The notes beneath the pieces are model-generated. The model did no database searches. It was not told the origin of the DNA and worked only from the letters and a program-made list of their open reading frames with translations. Positions 54,764-63,823 of a DNA stretch of 64,000 nt are shown here, one piece after another. How positions within the stretch are numbered: position 1 is the stretch's first letter; each line of letters begins with the position of its first letter. Origin of the DNA: Ensifer sp. LC163. GTDB lineage: Bacteria > Pseudomonadota > Alphaproteobacteria > Rhizobiales > Rhizobiaceae. The position numbers and the translations under genes were made by a program. The DNA lies in NCBI RefSeq assembly GCF_001695855.1, contig NZ_MBSS01000005.1, forward strand, positions 105,864-169,863, given 5' to 3'.

Positions 54764-55309
54764 ATGCCCGTCGTTCGCGGAAAGAATATCGAGCCCCTTT
54801 ACACGGCAGAGACGATTGCCGCACGCAACAACGAGCTTGCCGATATGATCGTCAACGGTCCGCACCAGGACCTTCTGGTGATCGCGGTGCTGAAGGGCTC
54901 GTTCATCTTTGCCGCAGATCTGATCCGCGCCATGCACAATACCGGCCTTGCACCGGAAGTCGAGTTCATCACGCTGTCGAGCTACGGGCTCGGGACCGTC
55001 TCGCAGGGCGTGAAGATCATCAAGGACATCGACAGCGACGTGCACGGCCGGGACGTGCTCCTGATCGACGATATCCTGGAATCCGGGCGCACCCTGCGCT
55101 TTGCCAAGGAACTGATGTACGAGCGCGGCGCGCGCAACGTCACCGTCGCGGTGCTGCTCGACAAGCGCGTCAAGCGCAAGGTCGAGCTTGAGGCGGATTA
55201 TGTCGGCTTCGAATGCCCGGATCATTTCGTCGTCGGTTACGGCATGGACGTGGCCTATGCATTCCGCGAATTGCCTTTCGTCGGCGTGGTGACCGGCGAC
55301 GCCGAATAA
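54764..55309 (+). CDS. hpt: Hypoxanthine phosphoribosyltransferase
   Basis: 181 residues. The PRPP motif VLLIDDILESGRTL and the flexible-loop LSSYGLGTVS are clear, as is the purine-site GFECPDHFVVGYGMD. It salvages hypoxanthine or guanine to IMP or GMP. The ATG at 54764 (GGAGAAG upstream) matches family length; an ATG at 54743 lacks an SD. Confidence 0.94.
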   Translation: MPVVRGKNIEPLYTAETIAARNNELADMIVNGPHQDLLVIAVLKGSFIFAADLIRAMHNTGLAPEVEFITLSSYGLGTVSQGVKIIKDIDSDVHGRDVLLIDDILESGRTLRFAKELMYERGARNVTVAVLLDKRVKRKVELEADYVGFECPDHFVVGYGMDVAYAFRELPFVGVVTGDAE

Positions 55310-55609
55310 CGGTGAGAATGCGCTGCGCTGCGGCATTTGAGATTGTGGCGCTGTAACGGCGTCCGGGCCGCGTTCGCCCGCTCGGAGTAGAGCTGTCGTA
55401 ACAGGGATTCCGAAATCCAGCCGCCCGGCGTTTACCGAACACAAAGAAAAAGCTGGTTGTTTGAGGTCGTGTCGTGCGTCGCCCCTTGAGGGCGCCGCGT
55501 GCCGCTGCGGCCCGCCGTCACATTTCTCGTGGGCGTTGCCGTACCCATAGGAATGGGCCGGTCTCTTCGCGATAGAGCCGTGCCGTCGCAGCGAACGCGG
55601 GAGGCCATG
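55310..55609 (+). other. Intergenic region between hpt and cpdR
   Basis: About 300 bases. It must carry the cpdR promoter. I saw no TTAA-N7-TTAA box, no repeat copy and no tRNA-like cloverleaf. Short frames here lack ribosome-binding sites. GGGAGG just before 55607 is the cpdR SD. Confidence 0.4.
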
Positions 55610-55969
55610 ATGGCGAAGATCCTGATTACCGAGGACGAGGATGCATTGCGCTCCTTCGTCGCGCGGGCCTTGAGGCTCGATGGACATGAGACCGTAGAGG
55701 CTGGAGACGGCGCAGACGGACTTGCCTGCCTGCAAACCGAGAATTTCGATCTGCTGCTGTCAGATATCCGCATGCCCGTCATGGACGGCATCGAGCTGAC
55801 GCATCAGGCGGCCGCCGCTTTCCCGGCGATGAAGATCCTGCTGATGACCGGCTACGCCGAGCAGCGTGAGCGTGCCGACGATCTCGCCGACAAGATCGTC
55901 GACGTCATCTCCAAACCCTTTTCCCTGCCTGATATCCGCAAGGCCGTTGCACTGGCACTCGCTGCCTGA
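55610..55969 (+). CDS. cpdR: Single-domain response regulator, CpdR-like
   Basis: 119 residues, only a receiver domain. Acidic residues in LITEDEDALR, phospho-Asp in LLLSDIRMPVMDG, Thr in LLMTGYAEQ and Lys in VISKPFSLPDI are all present. The lack of an output domain, the length and the SKPFSLPDI ending fit CpdR, which when unphosphorylated directs ClpXP to cell-cycle proteins such as CtrA. An adjacent ATG at 55607 is also possible. The CckA-ChpT relay is not in the window. Confidence 0.82.
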   Translation: MAKILITEDEDALRSFVARALRLDGHETVEAGDGADGLACLQTENFDLLLSDIRMPVMDGIELTHQAAAAFPAMKILLMTGYAEQRERADDLADKIVDVISKPFSLPDIRKAVALALAA

Positions 55970-56053
55970 CAGCCTCCGCCGTGAAGCGGCGGCGCACGAC
56001 TGCCCGTCGGGGGCGGAGACAGCCGTGAAGGCCTGCCGGTTTGACAACTGAAT

Positions 56054-56085
56054 ACGCCCTTGGTGCGTTTCCGCTCCGAGGGCGT
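56054..56085. terminator. Hairpin between cpdR and the TIGR02302 gene
   Basis: ACGCCCT (56054-56060) pairs with AGGGCGT (56079-56085) around an 18-base loop, followed by TGTCGTTT on the plus strand. Probably a shared terminator of the two convergent genes. Confidence 0.5.
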
Positions 56086-56116
56086 TGTCGTTTCTGGTTG
56101 TTTCTATCGGCCGTGG

Positions 56117-58735
56117 TCAGCGCATGTCGAGCAATCGCTCGAGATATTGACGCTCGGCTTCCGGCGACAGGGTGTTGCCGAGCCGGCGACGGATTTCGTC
56201 GAGGATCTCGCGGGCGCGCTGGGTATCGATTTCATCCGGCACCTTGACCTGGTCGCCGAAATCCGGACCGGCGTTCTGCTGGCGCCGGCCGAGCGGATCG
56301 CGGCCATTCTGGCCGTATTGCGGAATGCCCTGGCCGGGCCCCTGACCCTGGGCCTGCATCTGGTTCATCATGTCCTGGGCGCCTTCGCGCAGTGCCTGCA
56401 GTGCGCGGCCCTGGCTGCCGACGGCCGGCTCGCCCTGGCCCTTGCCGAGCGATCCGGAGGCGCCTTCCATTTCGCGCTTGGCGTCGCCGAACCCCTTGCC
56501 GGGCTTGATGCCCAGGCTTTCCAAGCCCTTCCGCAACTCGCCGAGTTGCTTGCCCAGCGCATCCTGCTGCTGCTTCAGCTGCTTCAGCGCGTCCTTCAGC
56601 TGCTCGGCGGTCATGTCGTCAAGCGGGTTGGGCTCACCGTTCTCATCGCCGCGCTGACCGGGGTCCTGCGGCATTTCCTGACCGTAAAGCTCGTTGTCTT
56701 CGCCCTGCAACGGATCGCCGCGCTGCATGCGGTCGCGCTGCGCCTGGTCGAGCTTGAACGTCTCGTCCATCAGCCTTTGCTGTTCCTGCATCAGCTGGCC
56801 GAGCTTGTCCATCTGCTCGCGCATGGCGTTGTTCTGTTCGCCCATCTGCTGCTGGCCGCGGTTGGCCTGCAGGTTGTTCATCAGCCGCTGGAGCTCGGAC
56901 AGCATCTGCCGGGCCTGGTCGCGTGCGCCCGATCGCGCCAGGTTCTCGATCTGGTTCATCAACTTCTCCAGATCCTGCGGGCGCAGCACATTGTTCTGAT
57001 CCGGATTGGCGGCCATGCGCGGGTTTTTCGCGGCCTCCTTGGCGAGCGCCTGCATGTATTCCTGCATGGCTTCGCGCAGTTCCTTCATCAGTTTGGCGAT
57101 CTCCTCATCGGGCGCATTGCGCTCAAGCGCGTCCGACAACGCCTGCTGCGCGTCGCGCAGGCGGCGGTCGGCGAGCGACAGATCGCCATCTTCGATGCCA
57201 AGCGCGATCTCCCAGAGGTGTTTTGCGGCATCGCGCAGCATGTCGTCGTTATGCGCCAGCGCCATGCGTGAGCGCGCCGACTTCAAGAGCAGGAAATGGG
57301 TGAGGTTGGGGATCGTCTCCTCGGCGAAGCTGGTGATCGCATCGTTGAGGTCGATCGCCCGGGGCAGGTCGTTGGCGTTGAGTGCGAAGACCTGGCGCTG
57401 TTCGGCGACGGAGCCCGCCAGGGGATTGAAGAACTGGCGTGCCGGCAGGATCATATCCTGCGGCACGCTTCGGCCCTCCTGGCCGGCAGCATCGCGAGCG
57501 ACGAGCGTGAGGCGAACGCGCTTGCCGGCGAGCGGATGTTCACTGAGGTTGCGGCTGGTCGTGCCCTTGGCCTCGCGGGCATTGCGGCGCGGCAGGTCGA
57601 GCCGGTATTCGGGAAGCGGATAGAGCGGCCGTGCGTCCTTCACAGGCTCGTCCAGCGGCTTGATCTCAGCCCATGCCTGCGCGATGCCGTAATCGTCGGT
57701 TGCCAGGAAGGCGATGTCCAGCGACGCATTGGGGGTGGGCTTCGGCAGGCCGTCGAAGGCGATCTGCGGCACGCTGTCCGGGGTGATCTTGAACGTCCAC
57801 CTCTGGTCGCCGACAGATAGTTCGCCGCCCTTGACAATCTTGTAGGCGTGATTGCGCACGGCATTATCGGGCGCCTTTTGGACGGCCGGTTGCGCTGACG
57901 CAGTCTTTTCGTCGGTTTTTTCCCCGGCGGTCGGGATGATGATCGGCTCTGCCGCTCCGTCTTCCGCATAGCGGACGGTTTCTTCCGTGCCGGCGCCGGT
58001 GACGCGCACGGTCAGATCACTGAACTGCGGAATGGTGATTGCCGCCATTTCATCAGAGGGGGATGCGACGCCCTGGCGACCGGTGAGGAAGACGGGCGCG
58101 CGCCCGGTATAGGCGGGCGGCGTCACCCAGGCATCTACCCGGATGTCGGCGACTTCGCTTGTCGCCTGCGGCAGATGGAACACGTCGGAGAGCAGTCCCG
58201 CCCGATTGGAATAGGAATAGGCGAAAGCGACGCAGGCGAGCAGAACCGGCAGCGCGCGCAGCGCGAAGGGGTCGTGGCGGGCAATGTCGGGACGCGGCAG
58301 GCCGGTGTCGAGCGCGCGGATCGTCCGCGCCATGCGCGCCTGATGTTCGCGCCACAGCGCTTCGCCGAAGGCACCGCCGGTTGCCGGCATATCGTCTTGG
58401 ACGCGGATCGCCTGGTGGGGAAGGTCGTTGCGTTCCTCCAGCATCCGGTCTGCGTCGACATTCCCAGGCAATCTTAACCGGGTCAGCGGAACGAGGGAGG
58501 CGATGAAGGCGACGAGAAAGCCCAGAAGCACGACGGCGTGCAGCCAGAGTGGGGCAATGCGGAACAGACCGAGCCAGGCGGCGGATAGAAACAGGAGGGC
58601 GATCGACGCGGGAACGAGGGCGCACGGCAACACCTGCTCGGCGATCAGCACCGCCCGCGCGACAAATCTCTTCAGCGCCAGCGTTCTGGCAAACGACTTC
58701 GGTTGTGGCGTCTCATCCTGCCGGAATTGCGTCAT
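56117..58735 (-). CDS. TIGR02302-family membrane protein (DUF4175)
   Basis: 872 residues. N-terminal hydrophobic helices (PCALVPASIALLFLSAAWLG, LWLHAVVLLGFLVAFIASLV), a further helix near residue 160-175, then a large periplasmic region and a C-terminal half very rich in Gln, Glu and Lys with coiled-coil character (NLQANRGQQQMGEQNNAMRE). The family is restricted to alphaproteobacteria and its role is unknown. Downstream of lysA, but a hairpin separates them. Confidence 0.85.
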   Translation of the reverse strand: MTQFRQDETPQPKSFARTLALKRFVARAVLIAEQVLPCALVPASIALLFLSAAWLGLFRIAPLWLHAVVLLGFLVAFIASLVPLTRLRLPGNVDADRMLEERNDLPHQAIRVQDDMPATGGAFGEALWREHQARMARTIRALDTGLPRPDIARHDPFALRALPVLLACVAFAYSYSNRAGLLSDVFHLPQATSEVADIRVDAWVTPPAYTGRAPVFLTGRQGVASPSDEMAAITIPQFSDLTVRVTGAGTEETVRYAEDGAAEPIIIPTAGEKTDEKTASAQPAVQKAPDNAVRNHAYKIVKGGELSVGDQRWTFKITPDSVPQIAFDGLPKPTPNASLDIAFLATDDYGIAQAWAEIKPLDEPVKDARPLYPLPEYRLDLPRRNAREAKGTTSRNLSEHPLAGKRVRLTLVARDAAGQEGRSVPQDMILPARQFFNPLAGSVAEQRQVFALNANDLPRAIDLNDAITSFAEETIPNLTHFLLLKSARSRMALAHNDDMLRDAAKHLWEIALGIEDGDLSLADRRLRDAQQALSDALERNAPDEEIAKLMKELREAMQEYMQALAKEAAKNPRMAANPDQNNVLRPQDLEKLMNQIENLARSGARDQARQMLSELQRLMNNLQANRGQQQMGEQNNAMREQMDKLGQLMQEQQRLMDETFKLDQAQRDRMQRGDPLQGEDNELYGQEMPQDPGQRGDENGEPNPLDDMTAEQLKDALKQLKQQQDALGKQLGELRKGLESLGIKPGKGFGDAKREMEGASGSLGKGQGEPAVGSQGRALQALREGAQDMMNQMQAQGQGPGQGIPQYGQNGRDPLGRRQQNAGPDFGDQVKVPDEIDTQRAREILDEIRRRLGNTLSPEAERQYLERLLDMR

Positions 58736-58839
58736 CCGCCCAAGTTCCCTTTCGGTCGCTCATGACCGCTCGTGACCGACCTTTTGAATGATCAGGATAA
58801 CATCGTTTGTGGCGAAGACGAGGGCGACAACAAAATCGT

Positions 58840-58859
58840 GATCGCCCGCACGGGCGATC
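58840..58859 (-). terminator. Terminator after lysA
   Basis: GATCGCCC pairs with GGGCGATC (58840-58859, 4-base loop), followed on the minus strand by ACGATTTTGTT. It lies 31 bases after the lysA stop. Confidence 0.7.
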
Positions 58860-58889
58860 CACAGATCATCGTCCGATCCGGAAGGTCGC

Positions 58890-60158
58890 TCAGTCGAGCC
58901 AGTCCGGGACGGAATCGAGCCCGATCAGGTCGTCGTAGCTTTGGCGCGGCCTGATCACATGGAAGCGGTCGCCCTTGACCAGCACTTCCGGGATCAAGAG
59001 CCGGCTGTTGTAGGTGCTGGCCTGGACTGCACCATAGGCGCCGGCAGAGCTGATGGCGAAGAGATCGCCCGGCTTCGGCATGGCCATCTCGCGATCGAGC
59101 GCCAGGTAGTCGCCGGTCTCGCAGACGGGACCGACGACGTCGGCCTTGATGCGGGGCGCATTGGCGGCGGAGATGCGGACCGGCCTGATCTCGTGATAGG
59201 CCTCGTAGAGCGTCGGGCGGATCAGATCGTTCATGGCGCCATCGACGATGACGAAGGTCTTGTCGCCGCCATCCTTGACGTAGATGACCTCGGTCACGAG
59301 GATGCCGGCATTGCCGACGATCAGCCGGCCCGGCTCGGTGACGATCTTGCAGCCGAGCGATTGCAGCTGGCTCTTGACAATTTCGGCATAGGCGTCGGGC
59401 AGCGGCGGCGGATTGTTGTCTTCCTTATAGGGAATACCGAGACCGCCGCCGATATCGACGTGATCGATCGCGTGGCCGTCGCTGCGCAGCGTGTCGACCA
59501 GCTCGCGCAGCAGCTTGAAGGCATCGTCAAAGGGCTGCAGCTCGGTGATCTGGCTGCCGATATGCATGTCGATGCCGGTCACCTGGATGCCGGGCAGCGT
59601 TGCGGCATGGGCGTAGACGGCGCGGGCGCGCTCCCACGAAATGCCGAACTTGTTTTCCTTCTTGCCGGTCGAGATCTTCGAATGGGTGCGGGCGTCGACA
59701 TCCGGGTTGATGCGGAAGGAGACGTGCGCACGCTTGCCGGCGCGGACGGCGCGCTGGTTCAGGATCTCGAGTTCCGGTTCGGACTCGACGTTGAAGCAGT
59801 AGATGCCGGCCTCGAGTGCCAGGTCCATTTCCTGCGGGGTCTTGCCGACACCCGAAAACATGATGCGGCCCGCCGGAATGCCGGCGGCGAGCGCGCGGCG
59901 CAGTTCGCCGCCCGACACGACGTCGACGCCGGCGCCAAGGCGGGCGAGCGTCTTCAGGACGGCCTGGTTCGAATTGGCCTTCATGGCGTAGCAGACCATC
60001 GCGTCGACGTCGGCAAAGGCCTTGGAGAAGACCTTGTAGTGCCGCTCGAGCGTCGCCGTCGAATAGCAGTAGAAGGGCGTTCCGACGGTACGGGCGATGT
60101 CGGTCACCGGCACGTCTTCAGCGTAGAGGATTCCGTCGCGGTATTCGAAATGGTTCAC
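58890..60158 (-). CDS. lysA: Diaminopimelate decarboxylase
   Basis: 422 residues. PLP lysine in CYAMKANSN, HIGSQI, the glycine-rich DIGGGLGIPY and VGPVCETGD with the catalytic Cys near the C-terminus. It decarboxylates meso-diaminopimelate to lysine, the last step of that route. Follows argH and a lipoprotein gene on the same strand; a family 2 repeat lies directly upstream, so it may have its own promoter. Confidence 0.96.
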   Translation of the reverse strand: MNHFEYRDGILYAEDVPVTDIARTVGTPFYCYSTATLERHYKVFSKAFADVDAMVCYAMKANSNQAVLKTLARLGAGVDVVSGGELRRALAAGIPAGRIMFSGVGKTPQEMDLALEAGIYCFNVESEPELEILNQRAVRAGKRAHVSFRINPDVDARTHSKISTGKKENKFGISWERARAVYAHAATLPGIQVTGIDMHIGSQITELQPFDDAFKLLRELVDTLRSDGHAIDHVDIGGGLGIPYKEDNNPPPLPDAYAEIVKSQLQSLGCKIVTEPGRLIVGNAGILVTEVIYVKDGGDKTFVIVDGAMNDLIRPTLYEAYHEIRPVRISAANAPRIKADVVGPVCETGDYLALDREMAMPKPGDLFAISSAGAYGAVQASTYNSRLLIPEVLVKGDRFHVIRPRQSYDDLIGLDSVPDWLD

Positions 60159-60174
60159 GGGCGTTGCTCGGCTT

Positions 60175-60280
60175 GGAGCATTTCCAGGAAAAGTGCGAAG
60201 CGGTTTTCCGTCGGGAAATGCGTTGAAACAAAGAGTTAGAGCGTTTTTACACCCCGTTTAAGCTGGAAACGCTCTAGAGG
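60175..60280 (+). repeat. Intergenic repeat family 2, copy 4 (longest)
   Basis: GCATTTCCAGGAAAAGTGCG and GCGGTTTTCCGTCGGGAAAT match the copies at 18347 and 43993 in opposite orientation. A second hairpin, AGAGCGTTTTTAC to GGAAACGCTCT, follows. It supplies the stop region of the neighbouring lipoprotein gene. Confidence 0.75.
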
Positions 60281-60468
60281 AGGGGATCGAGCAGGAAACG
60301 GCGGTCGTCCACCTGTTCTTTCTTTTCGACGGTTCCGGCAGGGGTCAAGGTGTTGATCGGTGCCGTCGAACCGGGTCGGTCGAGGTCGCCCTTGCGTCCG
60401 CAACCGACAAGAACCAGCCCGGGGATCGCCAGAAGAAGCGCGAGCCGGGCCGCCTTCGTGAATGTCAT
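60274..60468 (-). CDS. LptM-like small lipoprotein
   Basis: 64 residues. Lipoprotein signal peptide with lipobox LVGC at about residue 20-23, then GRKGDLDRPGS, a Pro-rich segment and a charged end. Layout and position before lysA match the YifL/LptM family, which in other bacteria helps assemble LptD in the outer membrane. The stop codon lies in the terminal palindrome of a family 2 repeat. Follows argH by 150 bases. Confidence 0.82.
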   Translation of the reverse strand: MTFTKAARLALLLAIPGLVLVGCGRKGDLDRPGSTAPINTLTPAGTVEKKEQVDDRRFLLDPLL

Positions 60469-60583
60469 CGTGATTTTCCTTCGCGGAGACTGATGCTGGT
60501 GCGATGTCTTATCGATTTTTCCGGCGCTTGTGCACCCTGATTCTGCGACGCGTTTCAGACCCTTGTGCCCAGGCGTGCCGTCG

Positions 60584-60610
60584 GCCCGAAACCGCTGAAC
60601 GGTTTCGGGC
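60584..60610 (-). terminator. Hairpin downstream of argH
   Basis: Perfect 11-base stem GCCCGAAACCG (60584-60594) with CGGTTTCGGGC (60600-60610), 5-base loop, 8 bases beyond the argH stop. No T-run follows, so it may act as an attenuating or mRNA-stabilising hairpin. Confidence 0.6.
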
Positions 60611-60618
60611 GACAGGAA

Positions 60619-62022
60619 TCAGTTGCGGGCGCGCCACCAGGCGATCTGCTTGCGAACCTCGTTCGGAGCGGTGCCGCCGAAGGAGGTTCGGCTGGCGACC
60701 GAGGCCTCGACCGTCAGCACGTCGAACACCTTGGCGGTGATCTGGGGATGGATCGACTGCAGGTCTTCGAGCGTGAGATCGGCGAGGTCGCAGGCCTTCT
60801 GCTCGGCCAGCGCCACGGCGCGGCCGGTGACGTGGTGGGCATCGCGGAAAGGAAGGCCCGCTTCGCGCACCAGCCAATCGGCAAGGTCGGTCGCGGTCGA
60901 ATAACCGGAGCCGGCAGCCGCCTTCATCCGGTCGGCGCGGATGGTCATGTCGCGCACCATGCCGGTCATCGCGGCAACGGCGAGCTCGAGGCTTTCAGCC
61001 GCGTCGAAGACCTGCTCCTTGTCTTCCTGCATGTCCTTGGAATAGGCAAGCGGCAGGCCCTTCATGACGGTCAGAAGTGCGATCAGCGAGCCGTTGATGC
61101 GGCCGGTCTTGGCGCGCACCAGTTCGGCGGCATCGGGGTTCTTCTTCTGCGGCATGATCGAGGAGCCGGTCGAAAACGCGTCGGAGAGACGGATGAAGCC
61201 GAACTGCGGCGTCGACCAGATGACGATCTCTTCGGCAAGGCGCGACAGGTGGGTGGCGGCGATTGCGGCAATCGACAGGAATTCGAGCGCGAAGTCGCGG
61301 TCCGAAACCGTGTCGATCGAGTTGCGGGTCGGACCGGCAAAGCCAAGCGCGCTGGCGGTCATGTGACGATCGATCGGGAAGCCGGTGCCGGCAAGGGCGG
61401 CCGCGCCGATCGGGCTTTCGTCCATGTGCTCGATGGCGTGGCGCACGCGCGAGCGGTCGCGGCCGAACATTTCGACATAGGCCATGCAGTGGTGGCCGAA
61501 GGTCACGGGCTGAGCCGTCTGCAGATGGGTGAAGCCGGGCATGACGGTCTCGGCATGTTCCTCGGCGCGGTCGAGGAAGGCGGCGATCAGGCCGGTCAGC
61601 GCCTTCTCGGTCCGCTGCAGCTCTTCCTTGACCCAGAGGCGGAAGTCGAGCGCCACCTGGTCGTTGCGCGAACGGGCGGTGTGCAGCCGACCGGCGGCCG
61701 GGCCGATCAGGGTCGCAAGCCGGGCCTCGATGTTCATGTGGATGTCTTCGAGGCGACGGGAGAACTCGAACTGGCCGCTTTCGATCTCTGACAGGATCGT
61801 GTTGAGACCGTGAACGATCTTGTCTTTGTCCTCGGCCGAAATGATGCCTTGATGCGAAAGCATGGTCGCATGCGCTATTGAGCCGCGGATGTCCTGAGCA
61901 TAGAGCTTCTTGTCGAAGCCGATCGAGGCATTTATCTCCTCCATGATCGCATCCGGACCCGAGGCGAAGCGACCGCCCCACATCTGGTTGGAGGATTTCG
62001 TCTCGGAATTGCCGTCAGCCAT
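60619..62022 (-). CDS. argH: Argininosuccinate lyase
   Basis: 467 residues. Fumarase/aspartase signature [11 protein letters not shown], with [10 protein letters not shown] at the start, [10 protein letters not shown] and [11 protein letters not shown]. It splits argininosuccinate to arginine and fumarate. Its start is 26 bases from the divergent tlpA start, so the two share a short promoter region. Confidence 0.97.
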   Translation of the reverse strand: MADGNSETKSSNQMWGGRFASGPDAIMEEINASIGFDKKLYAQDIRGSIAHATMLSHQGIISAEDKDKIVHGLNTILSEIESGQFEFSRRLEDIHMNIEARLATLIGPAAGRLHTARSRNDQVALDFRLWVKEELQRTEKALTGLIAAFLDRAEEHAETVMPGFTHLQTAQPVTFGHHCMAYVEMFGRDRSRVRHAIEHMDESPIGAAALAGTGFPIDRHMTASALGFAGPTRNSIDTVSDRDFALEFLSIAAIAATHLSRLAEEIVIWSTPQFGFIRLSDAFSTGSSIMPQKKNPDAAELVRAKTGRINGSLIALLTVMKGLPLAYSKDMQEDKEQVFDAAESLELAVAAMTGMVRDMTIRADRMKAAAGSGYSTATDLADWLVREAGLPFRDAHHVTGRAVALAEQKACDLADLTLEDLQSIHPQITAKVFDVLTVEASVASRTSFGGTAPNEVRKQIAWWRARN

Positions 62023-62048
62023 GAAGAATGCCCGCCTTGGAGAATGAA

Positions 62049-62720
62049 ATGTCCGACCAGAAGAAATCCCCCCCGGCCGTGAAATTGTTCGCGCTCGCCG
62101 CCGTGTTCGGCGTGATCGTCGGTGCGGCAGCGGTATACGTGAAGGAGACGGGGTCTGGCAATGCCGAGACGACCGAAACGGCCGCTGCCGTCTGCCCGTT
62201 GACGGGCGAAAAGGTCGCCTCGCTGACGCCGTTCATGAAGGGGCAGGTGGCTGCGATGTCGCCGGCCGCGTCGCCGCGCCCGATCGCGCTTGATTTCAAC
62301 GGCCCGGACGGCAAGCCGACGACTACCGCTGCATTTGCCGGCAAAACCATCCTCGTCAATCTCTGGGCGACCTGGTGCGTGCCCTGCCGCGAGGAGATGC
62401 CCGCCCTCAACGCGCTGCAGAAGTCGCTCGGCAGCGACAAGTTCGAGGTGGTCGCGATCAACATCGACGTCGGCGACGACGAAAAGCCGAAAGCCTTCCT
62501 CGACGAGACCGCCGTCCACGACCTGCGCTACTACCGCGATGCTTCGATGGGCGTCTTCAACAGTCTGAAGAAGGAAGGATTGGCATTCGGCCTGCCGGCA
62601 ACCTTGCTGCTCGACGACAAGGGTTGCCTGATCGGCTCGATGAACGGCCCGGCCGCCTGGGACAGCGACGATGCCAAGGCGCTGATCAGCGCCGCCATTG
62701 CCCCGGCCGCCGGCAGTTGA
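62049..62720 (+). CDS. tlpA: TlpA-like thiol:disulfide interchange protein
   Basis: 223 residues (an ATG at 62028 is also possible). A membrane anchor ([19 protein letters not shown]) exposes a thioredoxin fold with the active site WCVPC and cis-Pro in GLPATLLLD. It reduces periplasmic disulfides, for instance in cytochrome oxidase assembly. A cysteine in AAVCPLTG and one in DDKGCLIG lie outside the active site. Confidence 0.92.
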   Translation: MSDQKKSPPAVKLFALAAVFGVIVGAAAVYVKETGSGNAETTETAAAVCPLTGEKVASLTPFMKGQVAAMSPAASPRPIALDFNGPDGKPTTTAAFAGKTILVNLWATWCVPCREEMPALNALQKSLGSDKFEVVAINIDVGDDEKPKAFLDETAVHDLRYYRDASMGVFNSLKKEGLAFGLPATLLLDDKGCLIGSMNGPAAWDSDDAKALISAAIAPAAGS

Positions 62721-62748
62721 GCGCCTGTCCGCCACGGTCTGAAAATGA

Positions 62749-62773
62749 AAAGCCCGGCATTTCGCTGGGCTTT
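62749..62773. terminator. Bidirectional terminator between tlpA and the hydroxyacyl-CoA dehydrogenase gene
   Basis: AAAGCCCGGC (62749-62758) pairs with GCTGGGCTTT (62764-62773), one wobble, 5-base loop, with A- and T-rich flanks. Confidence 0.8.
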
Positions 62774-62793
62774 GAATTTCGGATGTCGGTGGA

Positions 62794-63666
62794 TTAGCGG
62801 GTCGGCACCGGCACGTCGCCGCGATAGTCGTAGAAACCGCGGCCGGACTTGCGGCCAAGCCAGCCGGCTTCGACATATTTTACCAGCAGCGGGCAGGGAC
62901 GATACTTCGAGTCCGCCAGACCGTCGTGCAGCACCTGCATGATCGACAGGCAGGTGTCGAGACCGATGAAGTCTGCGAGCTGCAAGGGACCCATCGGGTG
63001 GTTGGCGCCGAGCTTCATGGCGGTATCGATCGCGTCTACCGTGCCGACGCCTTCATAGAGCGTGTAGATCGCTTCGTTGATCATCGGCAGCAGGATGCGG
63101 TTGACGATGAAGGCTGGGAAGTCTTCGGCGACCGTCACCGTCTTGTCGAGCGTGCCGACGAATTCCTTGGCTGCCTTGAACGTACCTTCGTCCGTCGCGA
63201 TGCCGCGCACGAGCTCGACCAGCTTCATCACCGGAACCGGGTTCATGAAGTGGATGCCCATGAATTTTTCCGGACGGTCGGTTGCCGAGGCGAGGCGGGT
63301 GATCGACAGCGACGAGGTGTTGGTCGCAAGCAGTGCTTCCGGCTTCAGGATAGGACATACCTGGCCGTAGATCTTGCGCTTGATGGTTTCGTCCTCGGTG
63401 ACCGCCTCGATGACGAGGTCCACCTGCGACAGGTCGTTGATATCGGACGAGCCCTTGATCAGCGCCAGCGCGCTCTTGCGGGCCTCGTCGGTCATCTTGC
63501 CGGAAGACACCTGACGGGCAAGGTTGCCGTTGACGGTGGCCAGCCCTGCCTCGATGCGGTCAGCGGCAAGATCGTAGATCTGCACCTTGTATCCGGCCAT
63601 TGCCGAAACATGCGCAATGCCGCAGCCCATCTGCCCGGCACCAATAACTCCGACCGTCTTGATCAT
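62794..63666 (-). CDS. 3-hydroxybutyryl-CoA dehydrogenase
   Basis: 290 residues from the ATG at 63666 (an ATG at 63678 would add four). Rossmann motif GVIGAGQMGCGIAHV, then ANTSSLSIT and HFMNPVPVMKLVELV with the catalytic His, and NHPMGPLQLADFIG in the C-terminal domain. It oxidises 3-hydroxyacyl-CoA with NAD(P). Next to etfA, a common arrangement in rhizobia. Confidence 0.93.
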   Translation of the reverse strand: MIKTVGVIGAGQMGCGIAHVSAMAGYKVQIYDLAADRIEAGLATVNGNLARQVSSGKMTDEARKSALALIKGSSDINDLSQVDLVIEAVTEDETIKRKIYGQVCPILKPEALLATNTSSLSITRLASATDRPEKFMGIHFMNPVPVMKLVELVRGIATDEGTFKAAKEFVGTLDKTVTVAEDFPAFIVNRILLPMINEAIYTLYEGVGTVDAIDTAMKLGANHPMGPLQLADFIGLDTCLSIMQVLHDGLADSKYRPCPLLVKYVEAGWLGRKSGRGFYDYRGDVPVPTR

Positions 63667-63724
63667 CGCGGCGAACATCCATCTTCAAGAATTTTGGCGG
63701 CCATGCCGCCGTCACATACGAAAA

Positions 63725-63751
63725 TACCGGGCTGGTCTGACCGGCCCGGTA
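63725..63751 (-). terminator. Terminator of etfA
   Basis: TACCGGGC... pairs with ...GCCCGGTA (63725-63751), followed by ATTTTCG on the minus strand. It lies 73 bases after the etfA stop. Confidence 0.75.
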
Positions 63752-63823
63752 GATTGTTAATGCCAAGTCAGCGCTTTTGCCAGCCCTTTTCCTTGGGGCT
63801 CTCACGGCGCGGTTGGCGAATGG

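Noticed and set aside
55320..55360. GCGCTGTAAC after hpt, resembling a solo repeat arm
   Set aside because: Too short and lacks a partner arm; could be chance.
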